DNA of 64,000 bases, from NCBI RefSeq assembly GCF_002871935.1, contig NZ_PNHQ01000012.1, positions 4,114-68,113 on the forward strand, written 5' to 3'. A program made the position numbers and the translations under genes. Under the pieces are notes generated by a model that was not told the DNA's origin, searched no databases, and worked only from the letters and a program-made list of their open reading frames with translations. Positions 38,107-46,838 of the stretch are shown here, piece after piece. Positions within the stretch are counted from its first letter, which is position 1; every line of letters starts with the position of its first letter. This DNA comes from Aerococcus viridans (GTDB taxonomy: Bacteria; Bacillota; Bacilli; Lactobacillales; Aerococcaceae).

Positions 38107-38958
38107 ATGCAAATAGATTGGTCTAGTATTATTTCCTGGACAAATGTTTTCAATCTTATTGATATTTTAATTGTTTGGTTGTTTATCTACCAGCTTTTGA
38201 AAATTTTAAAGAATACGAAAGCTTTCAATATTTTAAATGGCTTTTTTATATTCTTGCTGATTAAGATTATTTCCACGCTCTTTCAATTGAGAACGGTAGA
38301 TTGGATTATGAATAATATCATCCAATGGTCAGTTGTTGGTGCGATTGTTATTTTCCAACCTGAAATCAGACGTGGATTAGATCATTTAGGTCAACAGTTC
38401 TTTGCTGGTAAACGTGGGACTGGTGCTCGTAACCCGAATGAAAAAATGGTACGCGATTTAGTTGAAGCTTGCGAATATATGGGTAAACGACGGATTGGTG
38501 CTTTAATTTCCTTACAACGTTCGCAACCCCTAAATGAATTTGCCGCAACCGGTATTCGATTAGATTCAGCTATTTCATCACAGTTACTCATCAATATTTT
38601 TATCCCAAACACACCACTTCACGATGGTGCAGTTATCATCCAAGATTTACAAATTACCTCTGCTGCTTCATACCTACCTCTTTCAGAAAACTCAGAAATT
38701 CCTAAAGAGTTAGGCACTAGACACAGAGCCGCAGTAGGGTTAAGTGAAGTCACTGATGCGATTACAATTGTTGTATCAGAGGAAACGGGGGGTATCTCGA
38801 TTACAGAACGTGGCGAGATTACACGCGATTTAAGTCAAGATGAACTGTACACCATACTAGCGGATAACTTTATCAATATTTCTGACGAAGAAACAAATGA
38901 TAATTTCTTAACCAACTGGTTTAACCAATTAACAGGAGGTGGCAAGTCAGATGATTAA
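38107..38958 (+). CDS. cdaA: Diadenylate cyclase
   Basis: Membrane-bound enzyme that makes c-di-AMP from two ATP. Three N-terminal membrane spans (residues ~12-80), then the DAC domain with DGA in LHDGAVII and RHR in GTRHRAAVGL, both catalytic motifs. 283 residues. The ATG at 38107 follows GGAGG; an ATG at 38092 is part of that site. It overlaps cdaR by 8 bases, and cdaA-cdaR-glmM is the conserved Firmicute order linking c-di-AMP with wall synthesis. Confidence 0.96.
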   Translation: MQIDWSSIISWTNVFNLIDILIVWLFIYQLLKILKNTKAFNILNGFFIFLLIKIISTLFQLRTVDWIMNNIIQWSVVGAIVIFQPEIRRGLDHLGQQFFAGKRGTGARNPNEKMVRDLVEACEYMGKRRIGALISLQRSQPLNEFAATGIRLDSAISSQLLINIFIPNTPLHDGAVIIQDLQITSAASYLPLSENSEIPKELGTRHRAAVGLSEVTDAITIVVSEETGGISITERGEITRDLSQDELYTILADNFINISDEETNDNFLTNWFNQLTGGGKSDD

Positions 38959-40261
38959 TAAGTTTTACAACAATCGCATTGCCCTGTTGATTTTATCCCT
39001 AGTCCTATCGATCTTAATGTTTGTCTACGTAAAAGCTGAGCAGTATTCTGAAAATCCAGTGAGTTTCTTTCAGAATGTAAGCGAAGCAACGACAGAAACT
39101 ATATATAATGTGCCTGTTTATATAGAAGGAAACGTAGATGAGTATTATGTGACTGGGTTACCTGATACAGTATCTGTTAGTTTATCTGGTCCGAAAAACT
39201 TAATTGAACAAACACTTGAAGCTGATAATTTCCGTGTCATTACAGAAGATTTAACAGATCTTGGCGAAGGGTCTCATTATATTCAATTACAATTAGATAA
39301 AGTTTCAGAAGCAGTTTCTTATGAAATTTCCCCTTCTAGTGTCAATATCTCAATCGATTCCTTGCAAACTACTGAATATCCTGTTCAAGTAGAAATGTCC
39401 AATGAATCCGCTGTGGCAGATGGGTACGAAATTACAGATGTTAGCTTGAGCCAAGACAGCGTAACACTTACAGGTTCTACTTCTGATATTGAAAATGTTC
39501 GTCGTGTTTATACAGTAGTCAACATTCCTGATAACCTTTCCGAAGACTATACCACAACAGCAACTGTTATCACAGAAAATGCCAATGGTGATATCTTAAA
39601 TATCAATACTGACCCAAGTGAAGTAGATGTAACCGTACAAGTTTCACCTGAAGGCGTGTCCGTACCTATTGAGGCCAATGTCATCAATGGTAGAGATGGT
39701 TATTCATATGAAACCACTATTTTAGACAATGAAAATACGATTTTATCAGGTGATTACGCTACTATAAATAATACGAATAGCGTGACAGCGACAGTTGATG
39801 TGTCATCTATTACTTCAACAACAACTATTGATGCCCCTATCGTACTACCTGATGGCGTAACAAGTGCAAACCCTTCTAGCGTCCGGGTCCAAGTAGTCCC
39901 AACTCATAACGAGTCTTCCTCAACTTCTAGTACTTCTTCAAGTAGAAGCGAAGATAATGCTAGTTCAGACACCTCTTTAAACGAGCGTGATGCAGAATCT
40001 ACCACTAGTTCTGAAAATACCAGTAATAGTACAGAATCAAGCATTGAAGAAAATACCGACAGTGGTAGTGATACTGGTGAAAGCAATAGTTCTAGTAGTA
40101 GCGAGGTAAGCGTTATAACGGGGGTTAATGATCACTTGCAAAACGGTAACAGCAATGTCCAAGCTGACCAAATACATTCAACTAGCTCAGAAAGCGTCAA
40201 TGGCTCTCCTAGCGCAAATATGTTTAATGGAATACTTGCTTTTTTAGCTAGTTTTTTCTAG
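38951..40261 (+). CDS. cdaR: CdaA regulator with YbbR repeats and an unusual C-terminal tail
   Basis: N-terminal membrane anchor (IALLILSLVLSILMFVYV) followed by extracellular YbbR repeats (for example VPVYIEGNVDEYYVTGLPDT and YPVQVEMSNESAVADGYEI). It controls CdaA activity. From about residue 325 to the end the protein is a long Ser/Thr/Asp/Glu-rich tail closed by a hydrophobic stretch (MFNGILAFLASFF). This tail is not part of ordinary CdaR and may reach across, or anchor to, the wall or membrane. Start ATG at 38951 after AGGAGG. 436 residues. Confidence 0.92.
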   Translation: MINKFYNNRIALLILSLVLSILMFVYVKAEQYSENPVSFFQNVSEATTETIYNVPVYIEGNVDEYYVTGLPDTVSVSLSGPKNLIEQTLEADNFRVITEDLTDLGEGSHYIQLQLDKVSEAVSYEISPSSVNISIDSLQTTEYPVQVEMSNESAVADGYEITDVSLSQDSVTLTGSTSDIENVRRVYTVVNIPDNLSEDYTTTATVITENANGDILNINTDPSEVDVTVQVSPEGVSVPIEANVINGRDGYSYETTILDNENTILSGDYATINNTNSVTATVDVSSITSTTTIDAPIVLPDGVTSANPSSVRVQVVPTHNESSSTSSTSSSRSEDNASSDTSLNERDAESTTSSENTSNSTESSIEENTDSGSDTGESNSSSSSEVSVITGVNDHLQNGNSNVQADQIHSTSSESVNGSPSANMFNGILAFLASFF

Positions 40262-40402
40262 TATTAACCAGTGTAAACTAGATTGCCTTTTTTCTAGACA
40301 AGAAATATATCTATGACTTTTGAATATAAAACAGAAAATGTTATACTATTACGAAATCGACAAGAAAATCGATAGTCACTTTCGAAAACAAAGGAGTAAA
40401 TT

Positions 40403-41767
40403 ATGAGAAAATATTTTGGTACTGATGGGGTTCGTGGTTTAGCGAATGAAGAATTAACACCAGAATTAGCATTTAAATTGGGTCGTTTTGGTGGTCACGT
40501 GTTAATGCAACATGCACCAGAAGAAGTAGAACATCCACGCGTTCTAGTTGCCCGTGATACACGTATTTCAGGACAATTATTAGAACAAGCATTAACTGCT
40601 GGTTTATTATCAGTAGGAATTGAAGTGCAACAATTAGGCGTTATTACAACTCCAGCTGTATCTTATTTAACTCGTACTTCTGGCGCAACTGCTGGTGTTA
40701 TGATTTCAGCAAGCCATAACCCTGCTCCAGATAATGGGATTAAATTCTTCGGTAGCGATGGTTTTAAATTATCTGATGCTCAAGAAGAAGAAATTGAAGC
40801 TTTATTAGACCAAGAGAAAGATACTTTACCTCGCCCTTCAGCTGAAGGATTAGGAACAGTAATCGCTAACCCTGGTGCAGTTGGTAAATACCTTGAATTC
40901 TTATCATCAACTATCTCAGGTGACTTGTCAGGTATTAAAGTAGCAGTTGATGGCGCGAATGGTGCAACTTCTCCATTAGTAAACCGTTTATTCGCTGACT
41001 TAGGTACTGATTTTACAACCATGGCAACTTCTCCAGATGGTATCAACATCAACGACGGTGTCGGTTCAACACATATTGAGAAATTACAAGCCCTTGTAAA
41101 AGAAACAGGTGCTGATGTTGGTGTGGCTTTCGACGGTGATGGCGACCGCTGTTTAGCAGTTGATGAAGAAGGAAACCTTGTAGACGGTGATCAAATCATG
41201 TTCATCTGTGGTAAATACTTGAACGAACGTGGTAAATTAAATGATCAAACAATTGTATCGACTGTAATGTCTAACCTTGGCTTCCACAAAGCTGTTGAAG
41301 AAGCTGGCATGAAAGCACCACAAACAAAAGTTGGTGACCGTTATGTAGTGGAAGAAATGCGTGAACATGGTTACAACCTTGGTGGGGAACAATCAGGTCA
41401 CATTATCTTTATGGACTACAACAACACAGGTGACGGTCTTTTATCAGCAGTACAATTACTACATGTATTAAAAACTTCAGGCAAAAAATTATCTGAACTA
41501 GCTAGCGAAATGAAGACTTACCCACAAGAATTAATCAACGTACGTGTAACACGTGAAGGTAAAACAGAAGCAATGAACTCCGCTACTGTACAACAAGTTA
41601 TTGATGAAGTGAACACAGAAATGGACGGCAACGGCCGTATCTTAGTACGCCCTTCAGGAACAGAGAACCTATTACGTGTTATGGTAGAAGCACAAACAGA
41701 CGAAGAAGCATACAACTATGCAAAACGAATCGCAGACCAAGTAAGCAAAGAATTCGGCGTAGAATAA
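40403..41767 (+). CDS. glmM: Phosphoglucosamine mutase
   Basis: Interconverts glucosamine 6-phosphate and 1-phosphate for UDP-GlcNAc. Marks: [11 protein letters not shown] at the N-terminus, active-site serine in [12 protein letters not shown], metal loop DGDGDRC, sugar loop GGEQSGH, and phosphate loop [14 protein letters not shown]. 454 residues. Third gene of cdaA-cdaR-glmM; GlmM is a known partner of CdaA. The stop codon is followed within a few bases by the palindromic repeats at 41768. Confidence 0.98.
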   Translation: MRKYFGTDGVRGLANEELTPELAFKLGRFGGHVLMQHAPEEVEHPRVLVARDTRISGQLLEQALTAGLLSVGIEVQQLGVITTPAVSYLTRTSGATAGVMISASHNPAPDNGIKFFGSDGFKLSDAQEEEIEALLDQEKDTLPRPSAEGLGTVIANPGAVGKYLEFLSSTISGDLSGIKVAVDGANGATSPLVNRLFADLGTDFTTMATSPDGININDGVGSTHIEKLQALVKETGADVGVAFDGDGDRCLAVDEEGNLVDGDQIMFICGKYLNERGKLNDQTIVSTVMSNLGFHKAVEEAGMKAPQTKVGDRYVVEEMREHGYNLGGEQSGHIIFMDYNNTGDGLLSAVQLLHVLKTSGKKLSELASEMKTYPQELINVRVTREGKTEAMNSATVQQVIDEVNTEMDGNGRILVRPSGTENLLRVMVEAQTDEEAYNYAKRIADQVSKEFGVE

Positions 41768-42131
41768 AAACAAGGTGTGACACAAACCGTTTAGAAATGA
41801 ACCGTTGGAAGATTAGTGTAGTGACTGACGCAGTCAGTTACAAACTAATCTGAAACGCAGTCATTTCTGGTTTGTAGAACCCGATTAACAGGATGTGACA
41901 AATGTCGCTTAGACTCGTAACAGTGGAAGAAATAAACGTAGTGATGGCACATCACGTAGCTTATTTCTGAAGTGGCACGAGTCTGACATTTGGAGCTCAA
42001 CTAAACAAGGTGCGAGCGAGACCGCTTAGCTCAACAACACTGGAAGACTAATGTAGTGGCTGATGCAATCAGCTGCAAATTATTCTGAAGCGGACGCTTA
42101 GTTGCTCTGACGAACTCAACTAAACAAGGAT
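41768..42131 (+). repeat. Three tandem 3' nested-palindrome elements after glmM
   Basis: Three units of 117-119 bp, starting about 41769, 41888 and 42005, each opening AACA(A/G)GRTGYGA and ending near CTCAACTAAAC or GATTAAC. Unit 1 pairs ACAAACC/GGTTTGT, AGAAATGA/TCATTTCT, AGATTAGT/ACTAATCT and CTGAC/GTCAG. Unit 2 pairs ACAAATGTC/GACATTTG, AGACTCGT/ACGAGTCT and AGAAATAA/TTATTTCT. The arms differ in sequence but keep their pairing. Confidence 0.9.
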
Positions 42132-42177
42132 AGCCACATACTTGTTTAGAATGTGACTATCCTTATTAACAAGGTGA

Positions 42178-42213
42178 AATAGCGTATGGCAATTGCCATA
42201 CGCTATTTTTGTG
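42178..42213. terminator. Terminator downstream of the glmM repeats
   Basis: AAATAGCGTATGGCAATTGC starts a perfect palindrome (AATAGCGTATGGCA/TGCCATACGCTATT) ending in TTTTT. Confidence 0.85.
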
Positions 42214-42255
42214 CTTTTTTCATAAAAAATATATTCAAATAAACATTATTAGACT

Positions 42256-42290
42256 AGGGTCGTGATGAAAATATCGCGATCCTTTTTCCT
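42256..42290 (+). terminator. Second terminator-like hairpin before the Zur-box operon
   Basis: GGGTCGTGAT-GAAAAT-ATCGCGATCC followed by TTTTTCC; with G-U pairs the stem is 10 bp. It isolates the next operon from read-through. Confidence 0.65.
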
Positions 42291-42388
42291 GTCTAAAAGT
42301 ACTCATTCATACCAGCTTTCCACAAGACTTTTTTCTCTTCCCTTATTAAGCATAGGGATTGATGACTATATTTTCATATAAAAAAATA

Positions 42389-42417
42389 TTGACATCATTT
42401 TATTTAATGCGTAATAT
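42389..42417 (+). promoter_or_regulatory. Promoter of the amt-like operon
   Basis: TTGACA (42389-42394) and TAATAT (42412-42417) with a 17-bp spacer. Confidence 0.82.
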
Positions 42418-42431
42418 ACGCTACATGGGGG

Positions 42432-42456
42432 GTAAATCGTAACGATTACGATTTAC
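42432..42456 (+). promoter_or_regulatory. Zur box (zinc uptake regulator operator)
   Basis: An inverted repeat with perfect 11-bp arms, GTAAATCGTAA and TTACGATTTAC, around CGA. Its core TCGTAACGATTACGA matches the Gram-positive Zur consensus TCGTAATNATTACGA at all but one position, and the flanks match too. It begins about 8 bp after the predicted transcription start, a typical repressor position. Fur and PerR boxes differ in their outer bases (TGATAAT, TTATAAT). Confidence 0.85.
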
Positions 42457-42473
42457 AAAAAAGGAGGATAAAA

Positions 42474-43592
42474 ATGTCTAACTATTTATTTATAGTCATT
42501 TGTGTCATTATTATGTGGCCAATGCTATTTAGCGTACCTATTCTATATGCTAGCAGTAGTGAGGAAAGTAAAGTTTCTGACACTTTAGTCATGACCACAA
42601 TTGGCCTGACGGTGGCTTTTTTAGCATGGTTTCTATTTGGCTATGTCTTATCTTTTCAGGGAAATGGCTATTTTGATAGTATTTCAAACTATTTCTCTTT
42701 AATACAAGCTGGTGATATTGATCTTATACTATCTATCCTTTTACAGGGATGTTTCTTTTTATATGCGGTAGGTATGTTTATCGGTACTTTAATTCATAAA
42801 GTAACCTGGCCCTTCTTTATCATCTTTACGCCACTTTGGTTATTATTCGTTTATGTACCACTCACCTTTTTATTATGGAATGATAACGGATTTTTAAATC
42901 AAATGGGAGCTATAGATTTCTCAGGAGGTATGGTTGTCCACGTTTCTGCTGGACTCACTAGCTTACTTTTAACGCATTATCCACCTCTAACATCAAAAGA
43001 TGTGCCAGAACGCTTTAGTGATTATAGTCCCAACTATATGGCCACGATATTGATTTGTTTTGGTTGGTTTGGTTTTAATTTAGGCTCATTAGAAGCACTT
43101 GATACAAGTATGGGGTTAATCATCTTGAATACCATGCTCGCTATTTTTAGTAGTGCCCTAGGATTTCTACTGGTTCAAAGGGAAAAAGTGGCCATCGATG
43201 ATTTATTAACGGGTATGACGGTAGGTTTGGTAACCTCGACGGCACTTGTCGGTTACGTATCGCCGATCACCATGTTAGGTGTAACCCTATTTAGCGGTGT
43301 AATTGTATGTCATTTAAGAAATATTAGTCAGATTGACGATCCTGTTGATTCATTTATCCTAAATGCAATCGGTGGCATAGTAGGAACAATAGGATTAGCC
43401 CTTTTTGCCGATCCTTCATTTACACCAAATGGTCAAGTTGGTTTTATTTTCGACTGGCACAGTAATGAATTCTTAATTGTGCAAGTAATGGCCCTAGCTG
43501 TTACGGTATTAATTACCTATATCGGGACAAAAATAAGTATGTTTATCACAAATCTTTATTTTAATAGAAAGAAGGCAATGAATGATGAATAA
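42474..43592 (+). CDS. Divergent Amt/Rh-family channel protein
   Basis: 372 residues with about 11 membrane spans. Amt marks are the element DFSGGMVVHVSAG, which holds the first pore histidine, and CFGWFGFNLGS. The second pore histidine, in HGVCGI of AmtB, is replaced: the region reads SFILNAIGGIVGTIG, with Asn at that place. The N-terminus is also shortened. It may carry something other than ammonium, or be a sensor. First gene of a Zur-box operon, which is not usual for ammonium transporters; no glnK is nearby. The flavoprotein gene overlaps its end. Confidence 0.82.
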   Translation: MSNYLFIVICVIIMWPMLFSVPILYASSSEESKVSDTLVMTTIGLTVAFLAWFLFGYVLSFQGNGYFDSISNYFSLIQAGDIDLILSILLQGCFFLYAVGMFIGTLIHKVTWPFFIIFTPLWLLFVYVPLTFLLWNDNGFLNQMGAIDFSGGMVVHVSAGLTSLLLTHYPPLTSKDVPERFSDYSPNYMATILICFGWFGFNLGSLEALDTSMGLIILNTMLAIFSSALGFLLVQREKVAIDDLLTGMTVGLVTSTALVGYVSPITMLGVTLFSGVIVCHLRNISQIDDPVDSFILNAIGGIVGTIGLALFADPSFTPNGQVGFIFDWHSNEFLIVQVMALAVTVLITYIGTKISMFITNLYFNRKKAMNDE

Positions 43593-44697
43593 TGCATTAG
43601 TAACCATTTTAGGGGCAGGTGCCGCTGGTATCGGTATGGCAACTACATTAAAAAGGTTAGGAATTGAAGATATACAAGTCATTGATAAAGGCCAGGTTGG
43701 TGCTTCTTTTAGAAAGTGGCCATCTAGCACCCATTTTATTTCCCCATCTTTTAATACGAATGGTTTTGGATTTCCAGATTTGAATGCTATCACACCTGAT
43801 ACGTCACCGGGTTATTTCAGCAATAATGAACATCCATCTGGAAAAATGTACGCAGCCTACCTTACAGAAGTCGCACAGCATTTTAATTTGCCTATTTATA
43901 CAAATGAAGAAATTAAAGAAATTCTCTATACCAAAGATGGCTATCTATTAGCTAGCAACCACGAAGTATATAAGTCTAAATACTTAATTATTGCACTTGG
44001 TGATTTTCATTTCCCAAATATCAATGGTATCAAGGGTGGTGAACTGGGTATTCACTATACAGGTCTTGGGGACTATAGCAAACTAACTGATACAGATACA
44101 TATGCCATAATTGGTGGTAACGAATCTGGTTTTGATGCTGCAATCAATTTAGCTAAAAATAAAAAGAAATCGATTATCTATACAGATAGCACAGGAATTG
44201 ATTCCACTTCATCAGATCCAAGCTTGGGACTTTCTATTTATACAAGAAATCGGTATGAAGAATTTAAAGACTGGATTCAAATACAGAGAGGTGTAAGGAT
44301 ACAAAACATTATTAAAAGTGAACAAGGTTACCAAATGGTCGATAGCAACAATAATATTTACCATTCTATCGCACAACCCATTCTAGCTACAGGATTTGCC
44401 ACAATTCAATCACCCTTAATCAAACACCTCTTTGAGGAATCTAATCAAAGACCTGTTCTAAATCATATAGATGAATCAACCATATATCCAAACTTATTTA
44501 TGGTCGGACCGCAAGTTGAACATGAAGGCGTTATCCTATGCTACATTTACAAATACAGACAACGTTTTGCCGTCATAGCTGATGAAATCGCTGCAAGAGA
44601 AAATATTGACCTTGACCAAGACATGTTACAGTACTACATCGATAATCAAATGTACTTAGACGATCTTTCAGATTGCGGTACAGATTGCGTTTGCTAA
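43582..44697 (+). CDS. CzcO/FMO-like FAD-dependent oxidoreductase
   Basis: 371 residues. The FAD Rossmann motif is ILGAGAAGIGMATTLKRLG at the N-terminus and a second nucleotide motif IIGGNESGFDAA lies near residue 195, the arrangement of thioredoxin-reductase-like and CzcO-type flavoproteins. WPSSTHFISPSF matches the WP..HF..PS region of CzcO proteins. The C-terminus ends CGTDCVC, a cysteine cluster that may bind metal or act as redox thiols. The start overlaps the amt-like stop by 11 bp (ATG at 43582 or 43585). It is in the Zur-box operon; the substrate is unknown. Confidence 0.85.
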   Translation: MMNNALVTILGAGAAGIGMATTLKRLGIEDIQVIDKGQVGASFRKWPSSTHFISPSFNTNGFGFPDLNAITPDTSPGYFSNNEHPSGKMYAAYLTEVAQHFNLPIYTNEEIKEILYTKDGYLLASNHEVYKSKYLIIALGDFHFPNINGIKGGELGIHYTGLGDYSKLTDTDTYAIIGGNESGFDAAINLAKNKKKSIIYTDSTGIDSTSSDPSLGLSIYTRNRYEEFKDWIQIQRGVRIQNIIKSEQGYQMVDSNNNIYHSIAQPILATGFATIQSPLIKHLFEESNQRPVLNHIDESTIYPNLFMVGPQVEHEGVILCYIYKYRQRFAVIADEIAARENIDLDQDMLQYYIDNQMYLDDLSDCGTDCVC

Positions 44698-44716
44698 AAA
44701 TGAAAGGAGAATCATA

Positions 44717-44974
44717 ATGGATTTAGGTAACTTCCGATACGATACACAATTTTTGATTGAAGGAGAAAACTTATCCAAACAAGCTATCCAAGAAACGATA
44801 CAAGCGCAATTTCAAGGTGATTGCCTGCTCGTTGTTGGTGATGAAAATCTTATTAAAATACACTTTCATACCAACAAACCTGGAGATTTGCTAACTTATG
44901 GAAGTAGTATTGGAGAAATATTTGATATTGTTGTAGAGAATATGTTCAGACAAGCCGCAGGTAAAAAAGGCTAA
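44717..44974 (+). CDS. 85-residue protein similar to the middle domain of FakA (DAK2/YloV family)
   Basis: The sequence FRYDTQFLIEGENLSKQAIQ, then GDCLLVVGDENLIKIHFHTN and the ending EIFDIVVENMFRQ, resembles the domain that follows the DAK2 part in FakA/YloV fatty acid kinase. There it reads YCTEFLVE...GDSLVVVGD...KVHVHTN...G. No kinase or FakB-type domain is attached. A GAAAGGAG ribosome site and the 19-bp spacing support a real third gene of the operon. The HFH motif could bind metal. Its function alone is unknown. Confidence 0.75.
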   Translation: MDLGNFRYDTQFLIEGENLSKQAIQETIQAQFQGDCLLVVGDENLIKIHFHTNKPGDLLTYGSSIGEIFDIVVENMFRQAAGKKG

Positions 44975-45005
44975 TACAACTACCAATTGACATCATTTCT
45001 TATAA

Positions 45006-45176
45006 AAGAGAGGCTGGGACAAAAATGTCTCAGCCTCTCTTTGCTATATAAGAACGTTTATCATTGGGTTCCAAAAGTCAGTATTGTCCGATACTTCCCA
45101 AATGTCTCCAATAATATTTCATTATTGTTCGTCTTTTGGTCCAGTACGTCAATGCTAAACGACTTTTGTCTCACCT
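45006..45176 (-). repeat. 3' nested-palindrome element, terminator type, copy 3
   Basis: About 171 bp, minus orientation, downstream of yidD. Its GAGGCTGGGACA/TGTCTCAGCCTC hairpin also lies where it can stop the plus-strand zinc operon, ending 30 bp before. Confidence 0.88.
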
Positions 45177-45236
45177 TCTTTTTATTCACTAACTGTTGCC
45201 TATTGCTGCAAAAAGTTTTCTTACCACGTTTTTCTG

Positions 45237-45554
45237 TTATTCTACTTCATGATGGTGGTGGTCATGTTTCTCCATTTGTGCAATTAAATATGCCCGGTCT
45301 TCATCAGACATTTCTTCACGGTTGCGACGTAAAGTGAAATGGTCTGGTACTGGATCTAGCCCTCCTGGCACCATTGGGTTACAACGAATAATACGCGCTG
45401 TGCCCATAACTGCACCCTTGAATGTGCCATGTTTACTGATTGCTTGTATCATATAAGTGGAACACGATGGGTAGTAGCGACAAGTTGGGGGAAACATTGG
45501 AGAAATATACTTTTGGTAACCCCGCACCATTTTTACCAGGGGTTTGTCAGCCAT
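45237..45554 (-). CDS. yidD: Membrane protein insertion efficiency factor YidD, with a His-rich tail
   Basis: Small protein that helps insertion of membrane proteins through YidC. It shows the family motif [22 protein letters not shown] with its cysteines and [13 protein letters not shown]. The ATG at 45554 ([14 protein letters not shown]) gives 105 residues, about 20-25 more than most YidD. The extra tail includes HDHHHHEVE, which may bind metal. It follows the DJ-1-family gene by 7 bp. A longer upstream reading lacks a ribosome site and overlaps that gene. Confidence 0.92.
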   Translation of the reverse strand: MADKPLVKMVRGYQKYISPMFPPTCRYYPSCSTYMIQAISKHGTFKGAVMGTARIIRCNPMVPGGLDPVPDHFTLRRNREEMSDEDRAYLIAQMEKHDHHHHEVE

Positions 45555-45561
45555 AATACGT

Positions 45562-46134
45562 TTACCCCTTTTTCCCTTCAACCATTGGTAATAATAAACC
45601 ATCAGCAATCTCTTGCGCTTTAGCGTCACCTTTTAGTATTCGTATAATGTCCAAGGCAAAATAAACTGCTGTAGCTGGTCCCCGTGAGGTCAATACTTTA
45701 TAGTTTTCATCGTAGTAGGTGATGTCTTCATGGAAGGTTTTGTAATGTACTTGGTCTTCAAAGCCTGGGTAGCATGTCCCTTCCAAGTCTTTTGTGATGC
45801 CTGCTGCTTCAAGCACGATTGGTGAAGCACAAATACTCGAAACATATTTATCGTTCGCTACTTGTTTAGCAATCAAGTCAGTTACTCTTTTATCCTTGGC
45901 CAATTTCTCTGCACCTGGGCGTCCACCTGGTGTAATGACCATATCATAGCGGTCTGTATCAATATCATCTAGCAGTTTATCTGCCATAATCTCAATACCA
46001 TGGTCACCAATTGTTGATAGGGTTTCGTTGATAGATATGATATCTATTGGGATTGCTGCCCGACGTAGATAATCAATAACTGTAATTGCTTCGACTTCTT
46101 CGTAACCTTCACCTAGTAAAATCATTGTGTTCAT
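45562..46134 (-). CDS. DJ-1/PfpI family protein
   Basis: 190-residue DJ-1-type protein. The glutamate is in [10 protein letters not shown] and the nucleophile cysteine in [15 protein letters not shown], at the elbow as in YajL/DJ-1. Proposed roles in the family include deglycase, chaperone and oxidative-stress protection; which applies is open. GGAGGGG ribosome site; followed closely by yidD. Confidence 0.9.
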   Translation of the reverse strand: MNTMILLGEGYEEVEAITVIDYLRRAAIPIDIISINETLSTIGDHGIEIMADKLLDDIDTDRYDMVITPGGRPGAEKLAKDKRVTDLIAKQVANDKYVSSICASPIVLEAAGITKDLEGTCYPGFEDQVHYKTFHEDITYYDENYKVLTSRGPATAVYFALDIIRILKGDAKAQEIADGLLLPMVEGKKG

Positions 46135-46198
46135 CTTAACCCCTCCAGTTTAATCTGCACGGTTTGCTTTCTCTATTTTACCTAAATTTTATGAATAA

Positions 46199-46228
46199 GA
46201 AAAGGATCGACACTTGGTCGACCCTCCT
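46199..46228 (-). terminator. Terminator of the amaP-asp23 operon
   Basis: GGGTCGACC-AAG-TGTCGATCC followed by TTTTCTT on the minus strand. Confidence 0.8.
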
Positions 46229-46269
46229 ACACATGGTAATAGATACTAGGTATCCTTGTATGTTAGTAA

Positions 46270-46731
46270 TTATTGTACTCTTGAACCATCTGTATACTCA
46301 CCATTTTGGTGGGCACGACGGCGTTCTTCTGCACGTTTACGTTCTTCTTCAGTTTGTTGTTGTTGATAATCTGCACGAGTCATCACATCGTTAACATTCA
46401 TGTTTACTTCAACAACTTTTAAACCAGTCATTTTTTCAACATTTGCTTTGACTTTTTCAATTGTTTTGTCAAAGGCTGCAGGAATATTTTTGCCATATTC
46501 AGCAATGACTTCTAAGTCGATAGCTACTTCTTTGCTACCTACTTCAGCATTCACACCTTTTGTTTGATCATCTTCAGAAGAGAAGAAGCTTTTCACACCA
46601 GATGTGAAATTTCCTTTTAACTCTAAAATGCCATCAATATCTTGAACTGAGTTATTCGCAATGCGTTCTAACACGCGAGGTTCAAAAGCTAAATTATTTT
46701 CGTGTTTTACTTGTTCGTTTGTTTCAACCAT
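46270..46731 (-). CDS. asp23: Asp23/Gls24 family envelope stress protein
   Basis: 153 residues with the Asp23 domain (FEPRVLERIANNSVQDIDGILEL, then VDLEVIAEYGKNIPAAFDKTI and VEKMTGLKVVEVNMNVNDV). The C-terminal tail is rich in Gln, Glu and Arg (QQQTEEERKRAEERRR). In related bacteria Asp23 is attached to the membrane by AmaP, encoded two genes upstream. Last gene of the amaP operon. Confidence 0.93.
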   Translation of the reverse strand: MVETNEQVKHENNLAFEPRVLERIANNSVQDIDGILELKGNFTSGVKSFFSSEDDQTKGVNAEVGSKEVAIDLEVIAEYGKNIPAAFDKTIEKVKANVEKMTGLKVVEVNMNVNDVMTRADYQQQQTEEERKRAEERRRAHQNGEYTDGSRVQ

Positions 46732-46838
46732 AATTTAATTCCTCCTAATATTTAGGTTGGTCACCCAACCAACTTCATAATAACCTATAAGTTAATGATA
46801 ACGTGGATATTTTTGATTATCAACCGATAACCCTTCAT

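Noticed and set aside
41768-42131. tRNA-like or known riboswitch fold in the glmM repeats
   Set aside because: Each unit is a simple nested stem set; no tRNA or riboswitch consensus was found.
42432-42456. Fur or PerR box instead of Zur
   Set aside because: The outer bases TCG/CGA of the core match Zur; Fur has TGA/TCA and PerR TTA/TAA at that place.
44987-45337. 116-codon plus-strand frame
   Set aside because: It lies across the repeat element and antisense to yidD; composition is not protein-like.
45555-45629. N-terminal extension of yidD to 45629
   Set aside because: It overlaps the DJ-1-family gene in another frame and lacks a ribosome site; YidD similarity starts at [14 protein letters not shown].
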